DNA of 36,821 nucleotides from an uncultured Gammaproteobacteria bacterium (lineage in GTDB: Bacteria; Pseudomonadota; Gammaproteobacteria; Pseudomonadales; Pseudohongiellaceae), in NCBI GenBank assembly GCA_903837345.1, contig CAILUG010000012.1:1-36821 (forward strand), written 5' to 3'. This document shows, one piece after another, positions 23,417 through 31,690 of the stretch. Under the pieces are notes generated by a model that saw only the letters and a list, made by a program, of their open reading frames with translations, ran no database searches and was not told the DNA's origin. How positions within the stretch are numbered: the stretch's first letter is position 1; each line of letters opens with the position of its first letter. The translations under genes were made by a program, and so were the position numbers.

Positions 23417-24784
23417 ATGAAGTTTTCCCGCAAGTTGCTTGTCTCCTCCATCCTGCTGGCCGTATCGATTGATGCGTACGCCACCAATGGCTATTTCACC
23501 CACGGACTGGGTGTGATCAACAAGGGCATGGCCGGCGCCGGTACTGCCACTCCGGAAGAAGCCATGGCCATTGCCAACAATCCGGCTTCGGCAGTATTGC
23601 TGGGTGATTCGTTCGAAGTAGGGCTATCCATTTTTTCACCTCGCCGTGAATACACCGCCTCCAGCAGCCTTGCCAATGGCAACGGTGGCGCCTTTACTAT
23701 TGCACCTGGCACCGTCGAAAGCGGCAGCAACTACTTCCCGATTCCCTACATCGCCAAGACCTGGAAACTGCAGGACGATCACGCTGTTGGTTTGAGCTTG
23801 TATGGCCGCGGTGGCATGAACACTGACTACAGCGGCGGCGCCGCCCTGTTTGATCCCGATGGTCCCGGTCCGGCTCCGGTCATGAAGCTGGCTGGCCCCT
23901 ATGGCATGGGTGAGGCAGGTGTGGATCTGACACAGCTGTTCGCCGAAGTGGCCTATGCCGGCAAATTCAACGACAAACTGGCGTGGGGCATCAGCGGCAT
24001 TTTTGCCGCACAGTCTTTCGCAGCCAAAGGTGTTGGCAGTTTCGCACCCTACACCTATACCTTCGCGGCAAGTGGCGGCCGCACCATGCCGACCAATCTC
24101 AGCAACAATGGTCACGAACTCTCGACCGGCTATGGCGCCAAATTGGGTGTGCAATGGCAACCGGTTGACCATGTGCGCATGGGTCTGAGTTACCAGAGCC
24201 GCATCTTCATGTCGAAGTTTGACGACTACCGTGACCTGTTTGCAGCACAAGGCGGTTTCAACATTCCGGAAAACATCCGCTTTGGATTGAGCTGGGATTA
24301 CAGCTCGCGTGTGACCCTGCATTACGACATGGACCACACCAACTACAGCAATATCGAATCAGTCGGCAACCCGATCGCCAACATCTTTGGTTGCCCTACT
24401 GCCGGCGCCGGCGGTACCAATCTTGGCGCCTGTCTGGGCGCCAATAATGGCGCCGGCTTCGGCTGGAATGATGTGACCGTGCATAAAATCGGTGTGTCCT
24501 GGCATCCGGAGAGTTTGCCGCAGTGGACCTTGCGCGCCGGCTTCAGCCACGGCCAGCAACCCATTGCGCCGTCAGAAGTGCTGTTCAACATGCTGGCACC
24601 CGGCACCATCGAGCGCCACTTCACCGTGGGCGGCACCTACAAGAGAGATGATGGCAAGCAATTCAGCATGATGCTGATGGTGGCGCCCGAGGGTAAAGTC
24701 AGCGGTACCAATACCTTCGATCCAACCCAGCGCATTGAACTTAAAATGCATCAATTCGAGCTGGAATTCGCACTGTCCTGGTAA
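23417..24784 (+). CDS. FadL/TodX-type outer-membrane transport protein
   Basis: A 455-residue protein begins at ATG 23417; the extra upstream frame would precede the signal peptide and is rejected. The signal ends DAYA (residue 22) and the mature protein starts TNGYFTHGLGVINKGMAGAGTA, the typical FadL N-terminal hatch segment. NNPASAVLLGDSFEVGLSIFSP and many alternating strands follow, ending in the aromatic LEFALSW, an outer-membrane barrel signature. The family lets long-chain fatty acids or other hydrophobic molecules cross the outer membrane. It is followed after 14 bases by the YeeE pair. Confidence 0.92.
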   Translation: MKFSRKLLVSSILLAVSIDAYATNGYFTHGLGVINKGMAGAGTATPEEAMAIANNPASAVLLGDSFEVGLSIFSPRREYTASSSLANGNGGAFTIAPGTVESGSNYFPIPYIAKTWKLQDDHAVGLSLYGRGGMNTDYSGGAALFDPDGPGPAPVMKLAGPYGMGEAGVDLTQLFAEVAYAGKFNDKLAWGISGIFAAQSFAAKGVGSFAPYTYTFAASGGRTMPTNLSNNGHELSTGYGAKLGVQWQPVDHVRMGLSYQSRIFMSKFDDYRDLFAAQGGFNIPENIRFGLSWDYSSRVTLHYDMDHTNYSNIESVGNPIANIFGCPTAGAGGTNLGACLGANNGAGFGWNDVTVHKIGVSWHPESLPQWTLRAGFSHGQQPIAPSEVLFNMLAPGTIERHFTVGGTYKRDDGKQFSMMLMVAPEGKVSGTNTFDPTQRIELKMHQFELEFALSW

Positions 24785-24798
24785 GCGGGGAGCACGGC

Positions 24799-25230
24799 AT
24801 TACTATCGATTGGGCAAACTTTACACCCTGGGTCTCGCTGCTGGGCGGCATCATGCTGGGCGTCGCGGCGGCACTGTTCATCCTGGTAAATGGACGTGTT
24901 CTCGGCATCAGCGGCATCCTGGGAGGCTTGTTCTTCCCAATCAAGGGCGATGCTGCCTGGCGGCTTAGTTTCGTGGCGGGTGTGCTGATCGCACCTGTGG
25001 TCTATACATTGTTTGCCACACCGATAGCAGCACGCATCGATGCAGGCTGGGCAACGGTTGTGATCGCGGGGTTACTGGTTGGTGTGGGTACACGTTATGG
25101 CTCAGGTTGCACCAGCGGTCACGGCGTCTGCGGCTTGTCGCGCCTTTCGCCACGCTCGCTGGTGGCCACGCTGGCTTTCATGGCTGCCGGCTTTGTCACC
25201 GTTTTCCTTGTTCGCCACGCCCTGGTTTAA
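24799..25230 (+). CDS. YeeE/YedE-family half-transporter, N-terminal half (apparent AUU start)
   Basis: The in-frame ATG at 24853 would cut off conserved N-terminal sequence (TIDWANFTPWVSLLGG) that is typical of the family. Reading back, the best start is ATT at 24799, 14 bases after the FadL-type stop, with GGGGAG six bases upstream; it yields 143 residues. The body has four or more hydrophobic helices and the conserved cysteine segment YGSGCTSGHGVCG (Cys104 and Cys111). The YeeE/YedE family (TsuA) moves thiosulfate or related sulfur compounds across the inner membrane, using Cys residues. It is a half-size version working with the gene 13 bases downstream. ATG 24853 is the conservative alternative. 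Confidence 0.85.
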   Translation: MTIDWANFTPWVSLLGGIMLGVAAALFILVNGRVLGISGILGGLFFPIKGDAAWRLSFVAGVLIAPVVYTLFATPIAARIDAGWATVVIAGLLVGVGTRYGSGCTSGHGVCGLSRLSPRSLVATLAFMAAGFVTVFLVRHALV

Positions 25231-25243
25231 GCGGGAGTCCACC

Positions 25244-25672
25244 ATGTATCACCATCGCCTGTCAGAATTCATTGCCGGACTGCTGTTTGGTCTTGGACTC
25301 ATCCTGGCCGGAATGACCAATCCTGCCAAGGTCATCGCTTTCCTGGACCTGTTCGGAGCCTGGGATCCATCGCTGGCGTTTGTGATGGGTGGAGCCATCC
25401 TGGTCGGACTGTTTGCATTTACGCTGGCAAAGAAACGCACCAGCAATTTTCTCGGAGGTGCCATTCATCTACCCAAGTTGAAGAACATCGACCGGCGTCT
25501 GGTGCTTGGCAGCCTGATTTTTGGTGCAGGCTGGGGCCTTGCAGGTTTTTGCCCGGGCCCTGCGCTGGTTTCCCTCGCCGCAGGTCAACCCAAGGCGGCG
25601 GGGTTTGTCGCTGCGATGATTGCAGGCATGCTGGTGTTTGAACTCATTGAGCGTCGCCAACCAAAATCATAA
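25244..25672 (+). CDS. YeeE/YedE-family half-transporter, C-terminal half
   Basis: A 142-residue membrane protein begins at ATG 25244 behind GGGAG. It has a first helix with GLLFGLGLILAGMTNPAKV, a second around residues 45-62, and the conserved cysteine segment GLAGFCPGPAL (Cys103) before a final helix. In the full-length YeeE protein these halves are joined. A DUF6691 label is used for such second halves. It lies 13 bases from the first half, so both are made together. No persulfide dioxygenase or rhodanese gene is near, unlike some related loci. Confidence 0.87.
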   Translation: MYHHRLSEFIAGLLFGLGLILAGMTNPAKVIAFLDLFGAWDPSLAFVMGGAILVGLFAFTLAKKRTSNFLGGAIHLPKLKNIDRRLVLGSLIFGAGWGLAGFCPGPALVSLAAGQPKAAGFVAAMIAGMLVFELIERRQPKS

Positions 25673-25687
25673 GTAGCAACGATCCGG

Positions 25688-26314
25688 CTACTTTATGTGC
25701 AGCTTGTGCAAACCACCGAATGAACCTCTGACAAACACATTGAATGCCAGTGACCACCTGGCTTCGTCTGAATCATTGGGCTGCACCGAATGCGAGACGA
25801 TGGAAGGGAAGATGCAGATGTCGTTGGTCTTCGGCTGATAAGGCCAGCTTTTGCAGTTGTAGATATTGTAAATACCCATGTCGAGATCAAGCACTGGCGG
25901 AAACGGCAGCTGGCTTTGCACGTCGCGATGAAACACGATCTCGCCGCCGGCACCGGGTGCCTGCAAATACAAAACACCCGACAACAACGAGTTGTTGTGC
26001 ATGTGGGCGCCAGCCTGGTCACCACGACCGTAGATGTTGATCCACGAGTTGGTGATGTAGAACTCCACGTTGCCGGCAACGCCATAGACTTCACGCGCAC
26101 AATAATTGATTTCATTCATGATGAGTGTGCGGATGCTGGCCAGGTCGGGCCGCTCGAGCACATTCTTGTCGACCGAGGTCAGGAAACTGAATGACTCACC
26201 GGTTGGCGTCTTGTGGGTATAGTCCAGAAACCGCAAATCCGGCTTGTTGAAATTCCCCAGGTTATTTACATACAGAGGAGTGGAAAAGAGGGGGATAACC
26301 TTTCTGTCGTTCAT
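25688..26314 (-). CDS. 2-oxoglutarate/Fe(II) oxygenase-like protein (TIGR02466 / 2OG-FeII_Oxy_5 family)
   Basis: About 208 residues from ATG 26314; an ATG one codon earlier is possible, and GGAG is 7 bases from the chosen one. The family core is clear: VIPLFSTPLYV at the start, NSWINIYGRGDQAGAHMHNNS (His104 and His106), LSGVLYLQAPGAGGEIVF, and the third ligand region FPSIVSHSVQPN (His175) with Arg186 for the cosubstrate. These cytosolic proteins are presumed hydroxylases of unknown target. The gene is divergent from the acetate kinase fusion and converges on the YeeE pair 15 bases away. Confidence 0.85.
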   Translation of the reverse strand: MNDRKVIPLFSTPLYVNNLGNFNKPDLRFLDYTHKTPTGESFSFLTSVDKNVLERPDLASIRTLIMNEINYCAREVYGVAGNVEFYITNSWINIYGRGDQAGAHMHNNSLLSGVLYLQAPGAGGEIVFHRDVQSQLPFPPVLDLDMGIYNIYNCKSWPYQPKTNDICIFPSIVSHSVQPNDSDEARWSLAFNVFVRGSFGGLHKLHIK

Positions 26315-26341
26315 CATGAAGCTCCGCCAACACGCCAATTC

Positions 26342-26370
26342 TGTTACCAAGTCCTGCATTATCCTATAGT
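26342..26370 (+). promoter_or_regulatory. Candidate sigma-70-like promoter of the acetate kinase fusion
   Basis: A -10 box TATAGT lies at 26365-26370, with TGTTAC 17 bases upstream at 26342-26347 as a weak -35. Transcription would start about 50 bases before the ATG at 26429, leaving a leader that contains the hairpin at 26388-26407. Confidence 0.45.
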
Positions 26371-26387
26371 AAACTCCGGTTGCTTCG

Positions 26388-26407
26388 GGCATTTTCCCGG
26401 AAATGCC
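26388..26407 (+). promoter_or_regulatory. Hairpin in the acetate kinase leader
   Basis: GGCATTT and AAATGCC are perfect 7-base arms, and TCC/GGA inside extend the pairing. It lies 21 bases before the ATG, close enough to mask or expose the ribosome site, which is itself weak. No T-run follows, so it is not an intrinsic terminator. Confidence 0.45.
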
Positions 26408-26428
26408 GCGCTTCTGTCAGTGACCCCT

Positions 26429-28258
26429 ATGAAAATTCTTGTGTTCAACGCAGGCAGCTCCAGCCTCAAGTTCGGAGTATTCGATCTCGAGCGCGCCGAC
26501 AGTCGCGTATTCAAGGGTGAATTCACCCAATTCACCCCTGCCGGTTCCGTGCTCAACTACCGGCTTGAGGGTGAACAGGGCCAGGAACACACACGCACCG
26601 ATACCGTCACCACTCTCGCCGATGCCATTGCACAGGTGCCGGCAGTGCTGCGCACTTTCGGCTATGAAGATTTTGCAGCGATTGGCCATCGGGTCGTGCA
26701 TGGCGGTGAAAAATTTCGCAACGCCGTGCTGATTGATGACAGTGTAGTGAAAGAGATTGACGCGTGCAGCACGCTGGCTCCACTCCACAATCCGGCCGCT
26801 TTGCAGGCCATCCGGCTCGTTCGCCAGCTGTGGCCGCTGTTGTCGCAGGTGGCGGTGTTCGACACTGCCTTCCACCACACGATCCCGGATTTCGCATGCA
26901 ACTACGCAGTGCCGGCTGCATGGCGCCAGCTCGGTGTACGGCGCTACGGATTCCATGGTACTTCGCATCACTACGTGGCCATCAAGGCAGCCGAGGCACT
27001 GCAGCGCCCGCTCAATGAACTGCGGCTGATCAGTTGCCATCTCGGCAATGGTGCCAGCGTATGTGCAATCAGTCATGGCCAGTCGGTCGATACTTCGATG
27101 GGCATGACGCCGCTGGAAGGCCTGGTGATGGGTACGCGCAGCGGCGATGTCGATCCAGGCGTGTTCACGTTTCTGGCGCGCGAACTGGGTCTCGATGCCA
27201 CTGCGGTGGAACAGCAACTCAACAACAACAGCGGTCTGCAGGCCCTGGCCGGCACCTATGAGCTGCCCGGGATTGAAGCGCACGCCGTTGCCGGCGATAC
27301 CAGGGCACAACTGGCATTGCGTCTCTATGCCTATCGGGTGCGCAAGTACATTGGCGCCTATGCGGCAGCCATGGGCGGCCTCGATGCAGTGGTATTCACC
27401 GGCGGCATTGGTGAAAACTCGGCCGACATGCGCCGCCGTATCTGTGAACGCCTCGAATTTCTCGGCTTGATGCTCGATGAAGACCGCAATCGCGCGCCCG
27501 ACCTTGCCGACTTCAGGGTTGCCGGCATTCACAGCATGGATGCGCGTGTAAAAGTTCTGGTTACCCGCACCAATGAGCAATACATGATTGCGCGCGAAGT
27601 GCAGGAGTTGCTGAACCAGCCCCGCAGTGAACACAATATCCGTATCCCGGTCGCGATCTCGGCCAGACATGTGCATTTGTCACCAGCCGCTGTCGATGCA
27701 CTGTTCGGCAAAGGCCATCAACTGACTCTGGATCATTCGCTGACACAGCAAGAAGGCTGGGCGGCCAGGGAAATGGTTGCGGTGATTGGTCCCAAAGGCA
27801 GCTTCCCCACCGTTCGCGTATTGGGACCGACTCGCAGCGCCACCCAGATTGAAATATCACGCACAGATACCTTCACCCTCGGCATCGATGCGCCGCTGCG
27901 GCCATCCGGCCATTTGCTGAACACGCCGCAGGTGCTTCTGCGCGGCCCGGCCGGCGAAATCACCACTGATGGCCTGATCGTGGCAGCCCGCCATATCCAT
28001 ATGAGCCCGGCAGATGCGCAAACACTGCATCTGCACGATGGTGACTATGTGGACATGATAGTCGGCAGCAGTGATCGTGCCGTCGATTTCACCCACACAC
28101 AGATCCGCGTCAAGGACGGCTTTGTCACCGAGATGCATATCGACACTGACGAAGCCAACGCTGCCGGCATCAGTTTCTGTACCACTGGCGAACTGGTGAC
28201 CAACAACGACCGGGGCACTGCAGCAGTGGTGAACAAACCCGGCAATGTGGCAGGATGA
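26429..28258 (+). CDS. Fused acetate/propionate kinase - PduL phosphotransacylase
   Basis: A 609-residue protein begins at ATG 26429 (MKILVFNAGSSSLKF, the true acetate kinase start). Residues 1-396 are a complete AckA domain: Asn7, HRVVHGGEKF (87-96), FDTAFH (144-149), RRYGFHGTSHH (171-181), HLGNGAS (204-210), TRSGDVDPG (236-244) and FTGGIGEN (323-330). After a ~10-residue linker, residues about 405-590 are a PduL-type phosphotransacylase with both zinc-binding motifs, SARHVHLS (411-418) and AARHIHMS (519-526). The pair of activities converts acyl-CoA to acyl-phosphate and then to acid plus ATP, or the reverse. No microcompartment targeting or shell genes are seen, so it should be cytosolic. 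It overlaps the CHAD gene (ATGA). Confidence 0.93.
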   Translation: MKILVFNAGSSSLKFGVFDLERADSRVFKGEFTQFTPAGSVLNYRLEGEQGQEHTRTDTVTTLADAIAQVPAVLRTFGYEDFAAIGHRVVHGGEKFRNAVLIDDSVVKEIDACSTLAPLHNPAALQAIRLVRQLWPLLSQVAVFDTAFHHTIPDFACNYAVPAAWRQLGVRRYGFHGTSHHYVAIKAAEALQRPLNELRLISCHLGNGASVCAISHGQSVDTSMGMTPLEGLVMGTRSGDVDPGVFTFLARELGLDATAVEQQLNNNSGLQALAGTYELPGIEAHAVAGDTRAQLALRLYAYRVRKYIGAYAAAMGGLDAVVFTGGIGENSADMRRRICERLEFLGLMLDEDRNRAPDLADFRVAGIHSMDARVKVLVTRTNEQYMIAREVQELLNQPRSEHNIRIPVAISARHVHLSPAAVDALFGKGHQLTLDHSLTQQEGWAAREMVAVIGPKGSFPTVRVLGPTRSATQIEISRTDTFTLGIDAPLRPSGHLLNTPQVLLRGPAGEITTDGLIVAARHIHMSPADAQTLHLHDGDYVDMIVGSSDRAVDFTHTQIRVKDGFVTEMHIDTDEANAAGISFCTTGELVTNNDRGTAAVVNKPGNVAG

Positions 28259-29055
28259 TTACTCCGGTGGCATTGCGTTCCACCAGTCTGGTGCACAGCC
28301 AGGTTGAACGCTTGCGCAGGAATTTGCAGACCCAGCTGGCGCTGGCGGATCCGGACCCGGGACAAATCCACGATATCCGGCTTTGTTGCAAAAAGCTGCG
28401 CAGCTGCATCCGCCTGCTACGCCACAAGGGCGATGCCAGCCACTGGCAGCAGGCAGACTCGGCCTTGCGGCTGGTATCCCGCCAGTTTGCGCCGGCCCGT
28501 GATGCCGAGGTTTTGCAACACACCATGCACATGCTGCATAACAGCACGCGTAGCAACCCCTGCCGCGCTGCTTGCCTGCAAGTGCTGCAGGCTTTGCAGC
28601 ACTCCCGCCCGGCAGCAAAGGTGAAGGGCAAAACCCGACCGACCAGCAAGGATGTGCCACAGTTGCTTGCTGACACCAAGCTTACTGAAAAAGCCATGGG
28701 CAAAGGCATGCTACTCACCCAACGGCGCTGTCTGCGTCTGGCCTGCAAAGCCTTCGAAGGCCACACCACAACCGAATCGCTGCATCGTCTGCGCCGCTGG
28801 GTGAAGTACCTGGGATACCAGTTCGGCCTGGCAGCATTGCCGACTCCGGCCAATGTGAAAACCCGGCAACAACTGGCTGTGCTCGGCAGAACCCTGGGCC
28901 ATATTCACGACCTGGTCCTGTTACAGCAGCAATTGGGAGCACTCAACCTGGTCGACCGGTCTGCAGCGGCACTGGTTGCTGTCCAGGCCAACCGGCTCAG
29001 CCAGCGGCTGATCGCACAGGCAGACCTGGCAACGCGTGCCTTGTTCGAAATTTGA
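28255..29055 (+). CDS. CHAD-domain protein
   Basis: A 266-residue alpha-helical protein has conserved His-containing CHAD repeats: QIHDIRLCCKKLRSCIRLLRH near the N-terminus, LHRLRRWVKYLGYQFGL in the middle and GRTLGHIHDLVLLQQQL later. CHAD domains bind inorganic polyphosphate, and basic residues line the helices here. It lacks a CYTH domain. Its ATG lies inside the stop of the kinase-PduL gene (ATGA), so the two are co-translated; a link between acyl-phosphate/ATP supply and polyphosphate is suggested only by this context. Confidence 0.88.
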   Translation: MITPVALRSTSLVHSQVERLRRNLQTQLALADPDPGQIHDIRLCCKKLRSCIRLLRHKGDASHWQQADSALRLVSRQFAPARDAEVLQHTMHMLHNSTRSNPCRAACLQVLQALQHSRPAAKVKGKTRPTSKDVPQLLADTKLTEKAMGKGMLLTQRRCLRLACKAFEGHTTTESLHRLRRWVKYLGYQFGLAALPTPANVKTRQQLAVLGRTLGHIHDLVLLQQQLGALNLVDRSAAALVAVQANRLSQRLIAQADLATRALFEI

Positions 29056-29170
29056 GCCGGCCACCAACAAGTTTGCCCATCGACAGGGAACCCCAAGCGC
29101 TCTGAGTGTCAGTGCTGATCTCCGGTACAATTGAGCCACCCCAAGGTTTGTATGGCTTCAATTCCGCTGC

Positions 29171-30121
29171 ATGTTGAGTGTTATCTGCTTTTCCAAAGAC
29201 AGGCCGCTGCAGCTGGATGCTTTTCTGGCCAGCCTGCATTTCTTTTCTGCACTTCCCTACTCACAGATCTCGGTTATTTATACGACTTCCGCCCACATCT
29301 CCTATGAAGCAGTGATCCACAACTATCCTGACGTGGTGTGGATCAGGGAATCTGCGTTCATTGACGACTTCAGGAAATGTGTTGCTCAGTCAGCAGATTT
29401 CATCATGCTTTGTTGCGACGACATGGTGTTCAAGGATTATTTTACTGCCGACACCATCGTCACTGCGCTGAAGGACAGACCTGACGCGCTCGCATTCAGC
29501 CTGAAACTTGGCGCCAATCTGCATTCATTGCCCAGGCTCAATATCGAAGACGAATTGCTGAGCTGGAACTGGCGGGTCAAGCGCAAGGGCGATTGGCATT
29601 ATCCCTGGGACGTCAGCGGCTGCGTTTACCGGCGCGAGCTGGTGACAACCCTGAGCGAGCGCTATCACGACTTGAGCAACCCGAACCGGCTGGAGTGGTT
29701 TATCGCCGCTGAAATCCATGACGACCTTGCCGTTATCCAGAACACGCTGCTGTGTTTCCGGACCAGCAAATGCATCATATTGACGATAAACCGGGTGCAG
29801 GACGAGTTCGAGAATGATTTCGACGCCAGCCGGGCATCTGATCCTGTCACTCTTTATGCTGCATATTGTGCCGGCAAGCGGTTGTACTGGCCGGCCTTCG
29901 CGCTGAAAGATTACAGTCGCAGTCACATCAACGGCCGCGATTTCAGACTGGCGGAAGCGGCGCCCAACCCGACTACTGCAGATGTTCAGCCCAGGACCAG
30001 ACTGAGCGCCCGCTCGTTGTCACTCAGGATTGCCTGCTGGGGTTTTGCCAGCAGCGCAGTCAATGTCTTGCGTTCCATTGTTCCGGCCAGGCTATTGTCG
30101 CTGGTGTGGAAGTCTTTCTAG
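29171..30121 (+). CDS. Putative glycosyltransferase-like protein
   Basis: A 316-residue cytosolic protein begins LSVICFSKDRPLQLDAFLASL, the pattern of a nucleotide-sugar-binding Rossmann-like GT-A fold, followed by SVIYTTS, DFIMLCCDDMVFKD (a DxD-like site near residues 80-85) and WDVSGCVYRRELV. The C-terminal 60 residues are basic and partly hydrophobic (RIACWGFASSAVNVLRSI), perhaps membrane-associated. The exact family and sugar are not recognised. The ribosome site is weak. It converges on the membrane protein gene 19 bases away. Confidence 0.65.
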   Translation: MLSVICFSKDRPLQLDAFLASLHFFSALPYSQISVIYTTSAHISYEAVIHNYPDVVWIRESAFIDDFRKCVAQSADFIMLCCDDMVFKDYFTADTIVTALKDRPDALAFSLKLGANLHSLPRLNIEDELLSWNWRVKRKGDWHYPWDVSGCVYRRELVTTLSERYHDLSNPNRLEWFIAAEIHDDLAVIQNTLLCFRTSKCIILTINRVQDEFENDFDASRASDPVTLYAAYCAGKRLYWPAFALKDYSRSHINGRDFRLAEAAPNPTTADVQPRTRLSARSLSLRIACWGFASSAVNVLRSIVPARLLSLVWKSF

Positions 30122-30140
30122 TACAGCCTGCAGCCGTGAA

Positions 30141-31370
30141 TCAGCTGAAATAACCCAGCAAGGAGATGGCACCGGTAGCTGATCCAGCCAATGTGGCAGT
30201 AAGCATGAAGCTGTCCCATCGCTGCCGTAACGGCTCTACTGCCAGTACCAGGTAGGGCAAACCCATCTCCATATATCGACTGGAAAAGTTGGCATCCATG
30301 AAGGAAGGCCATATACACATGAACAGCAGGCTGAGATTGGCGGCGACCAGCCTGGTATCGCTGCCAGCCTGCCAGATGGAATGGCCGACAAATGCCAGGA
30401 CGGCAATGCCCGATGTCAGCACCAGAGCGGCACAGAGGCCGCCATAGACATAAAACACGGATGACGGCAGCAAACGCTCGGCGGCAGTACGTAGCGGATA
30501 CTCTGACCAGATATCCAGCACTGCATTCATCAACGCAATTACCGCAAACAACACAAGCAGAAACCGGCGATGACGCCAGAGCAATGCAGGCGCCAACAGT
30601 GCCAGCGCGAAGCCGGCGTAGCCCAGCAACAAGAATGAGTTGTACAGACTCGGTGCATGTCGCACCAATTGAAAGTCCGGCGGCGTGAGTCCGCCCCAGA
30701 TCACGAATAACGGCAGCACCATCGCCAGGACTACGCACATGTACAGCGCTGCTGCTGTTCGCAGCCGCACATCCATCAATGCCAGCACCGGCGGCACCCC
30801 GGCCAGCAGAATATAAGGTTGCCTGCCCCATGCAGCCACGCCGAGGCTGACAGCGCTGGCGAGGAACCAGAGCAACACCGACCGTTTATCGCCAAGAGCC
30901 TGCAATCCCCTGCACAACAGGAACAGACTCAACGCTGCAAACACCAGCGCCGGCATCTCGGACAGTGCCATGCCCGCCAACACCCAGGTCGTGGGCACCA
31001 CCAGCACGGAGCCGGCAGTGAACAGTCGACCGGCAACATCATCACGGGCACTGGCAAAATACAGAATGACTCCCACCACCACCAGTAACAGCACATTCTC
31101 CAGCCGCATCCTGACCGGAGAGAGTGAAGTCAGCGGCTCGAATGCCAGTTGCACGAAGGTATTGAGCGGGCCATAGGTTCCCGGCAATGAAGTCAGGAAA
31201 TCCCTGCTCAGGCCGTGGTCATGGAAAACTGTCAGATAGTCGGCAGTCGAGAACGGCTCTTCATATACAAAAAACCCCGGTGATGAGACCACCACGGTGA
31301 CAAGACCGACAAACGCCAGCAACAGCAGGCTCAGCGACATCCATCTGTGGTCAAACGCCTGGCGCACCAT
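30141..31370 (-). CDS. Polytopic membrane protein, possible GT-C glycosyltransferase or transporter
   Basis: A 409-residue protein has about nine to eleven hydrophobic helices and starts with one (MSLSLLLLAFVGLVTVVV). The first loop has a charged motif (VYEEPFSTADY) and a further SEMPALV motif follows, a layout seen in GT-C enzymes, but no signature is definite. AGGGGATAAGGA precedes the ATG at 31370. Adjacent glycosyltransferase and lipid genes suggest surface polysaccharide or lipid assembly. Function is not assigned with confidence. Confidence 0.6.
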   Translation of the reverse strand: MVRQAFDHRWMSLSLLLLAFVGLVTVVVSSPGFFVYEEPFSTADYLTVFHDHGLSRDFLTSLPGTYGPLNTFVQLAFEPLTSLSPVRMRLENVLLLVVVGVILYFASARDDVAGRLFTAGSVLVVPTTWVLAGMALSEMPALVFAALSLFLLCRGLQALGDKRSVLLWFLASAVSLGVAAWGRQPYILLAGVPPVLALMDVRLRTAAALYMCVVLAMVLPLFVIWGGLTPPDFQLVRHAPSLYNSFLLLGYAGFALALLAPALLWRHRRFLLVLFAVIALMNAVLDIWSEYPLRTAAERLLPSSVFYVYGGLCAALVLTSGIAVLAFVGHSIWQAGSDTRLVAANLSLLFMCIWPSFMDANFSSRYMEMGLPYLVLAVEPLRQRWDSFMLTATLAGSATGAISLLGYFS

Positions 31371-31400
31371 TCCTTATCCCCTTTTTTCAGTACAAAGGTG

Positions 31401-31422
31401 AAGAGCACTTGAGTGCTTTTTT
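31401..31422 (+). terminator. Hairpin with T-run, upstream of the membrane protein gene
   Basis: On the plus strand an AAGAGCAC / GTGCTTTTTT stem (one G-T pair) with a TTGA loop is followed by T, a good intrinsic terminator shape. No plus-strand gene nearby needs it. On the minus strand the same stem lies between the 42-aa gene and the membrane protein gene with an A-run before it, so it may separate or attenuate those transcripts. Confidence 0.45.
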
Positions 31423-31546
31423 ATGGAGTATACGCTTTTAATTACCGGTTGAAATAACGGGCCCTGTGCTGCACCCGCATCAATCAGGATTTGCCTTTGA
31501 GATAGCAAGGCGTGTCGTCTTTCAATCTGGCAACACGCTGTTGTTG

Positions 31547-31675
31547 TCATTTGGCGTCTGCAGTTTGCCCTTTCCAGGCAGCCACCGCAGCGGTGGCCGA
31601 CTGGCACAAGGCTGCCAGCAAAGCTCCCAACATCAGCACACGCACAGCCGACCTTGTTGTATTGACGGATTTCAT
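31547..31675 (-). CDS. 42-aa exported peptide, after the cfa-like gene
   Basis: The frame starts at ATG 31675 with GGGAGG six bases upstream, 15 bases after the CFA synthase stop. The peptide is a signal-like segment, TTRSAVRVLMLGALLAALCQ, with ATA cleavage-like sites, then a short tail ending WKGQTADAK. The good ribosome site and signal peptide argue for a real gene. Function is unknown; the mature product would be only about 13-16 residues. A mis-predicted leader or decayed gene is possible. Confidence 0.55.
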   Translation of the reverse strand: MKSVNTTRSAVRVLMLGALLAALCQSATAAVAAWKGQTADAK

Positions 31676-31690
31676 CAAAGACCTCCCGGG

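Noticed and set aside
26417-27676. Long open frame of about 419 codons on the minus strand across the acetate kinase domain
   Set aside because: It is antisense to a complete kinase gene with every family motif, and its product is His/Cys/Arg-rich without any recognisable domain.
29103-29131. Promoter for the glycosyltransferase-like gene (TACAAT at 29126-29131)
   Set aside because: The -10 box is good, but the expected -35 position (TGAGTG) fits poorly, so it is not listed as a feature.
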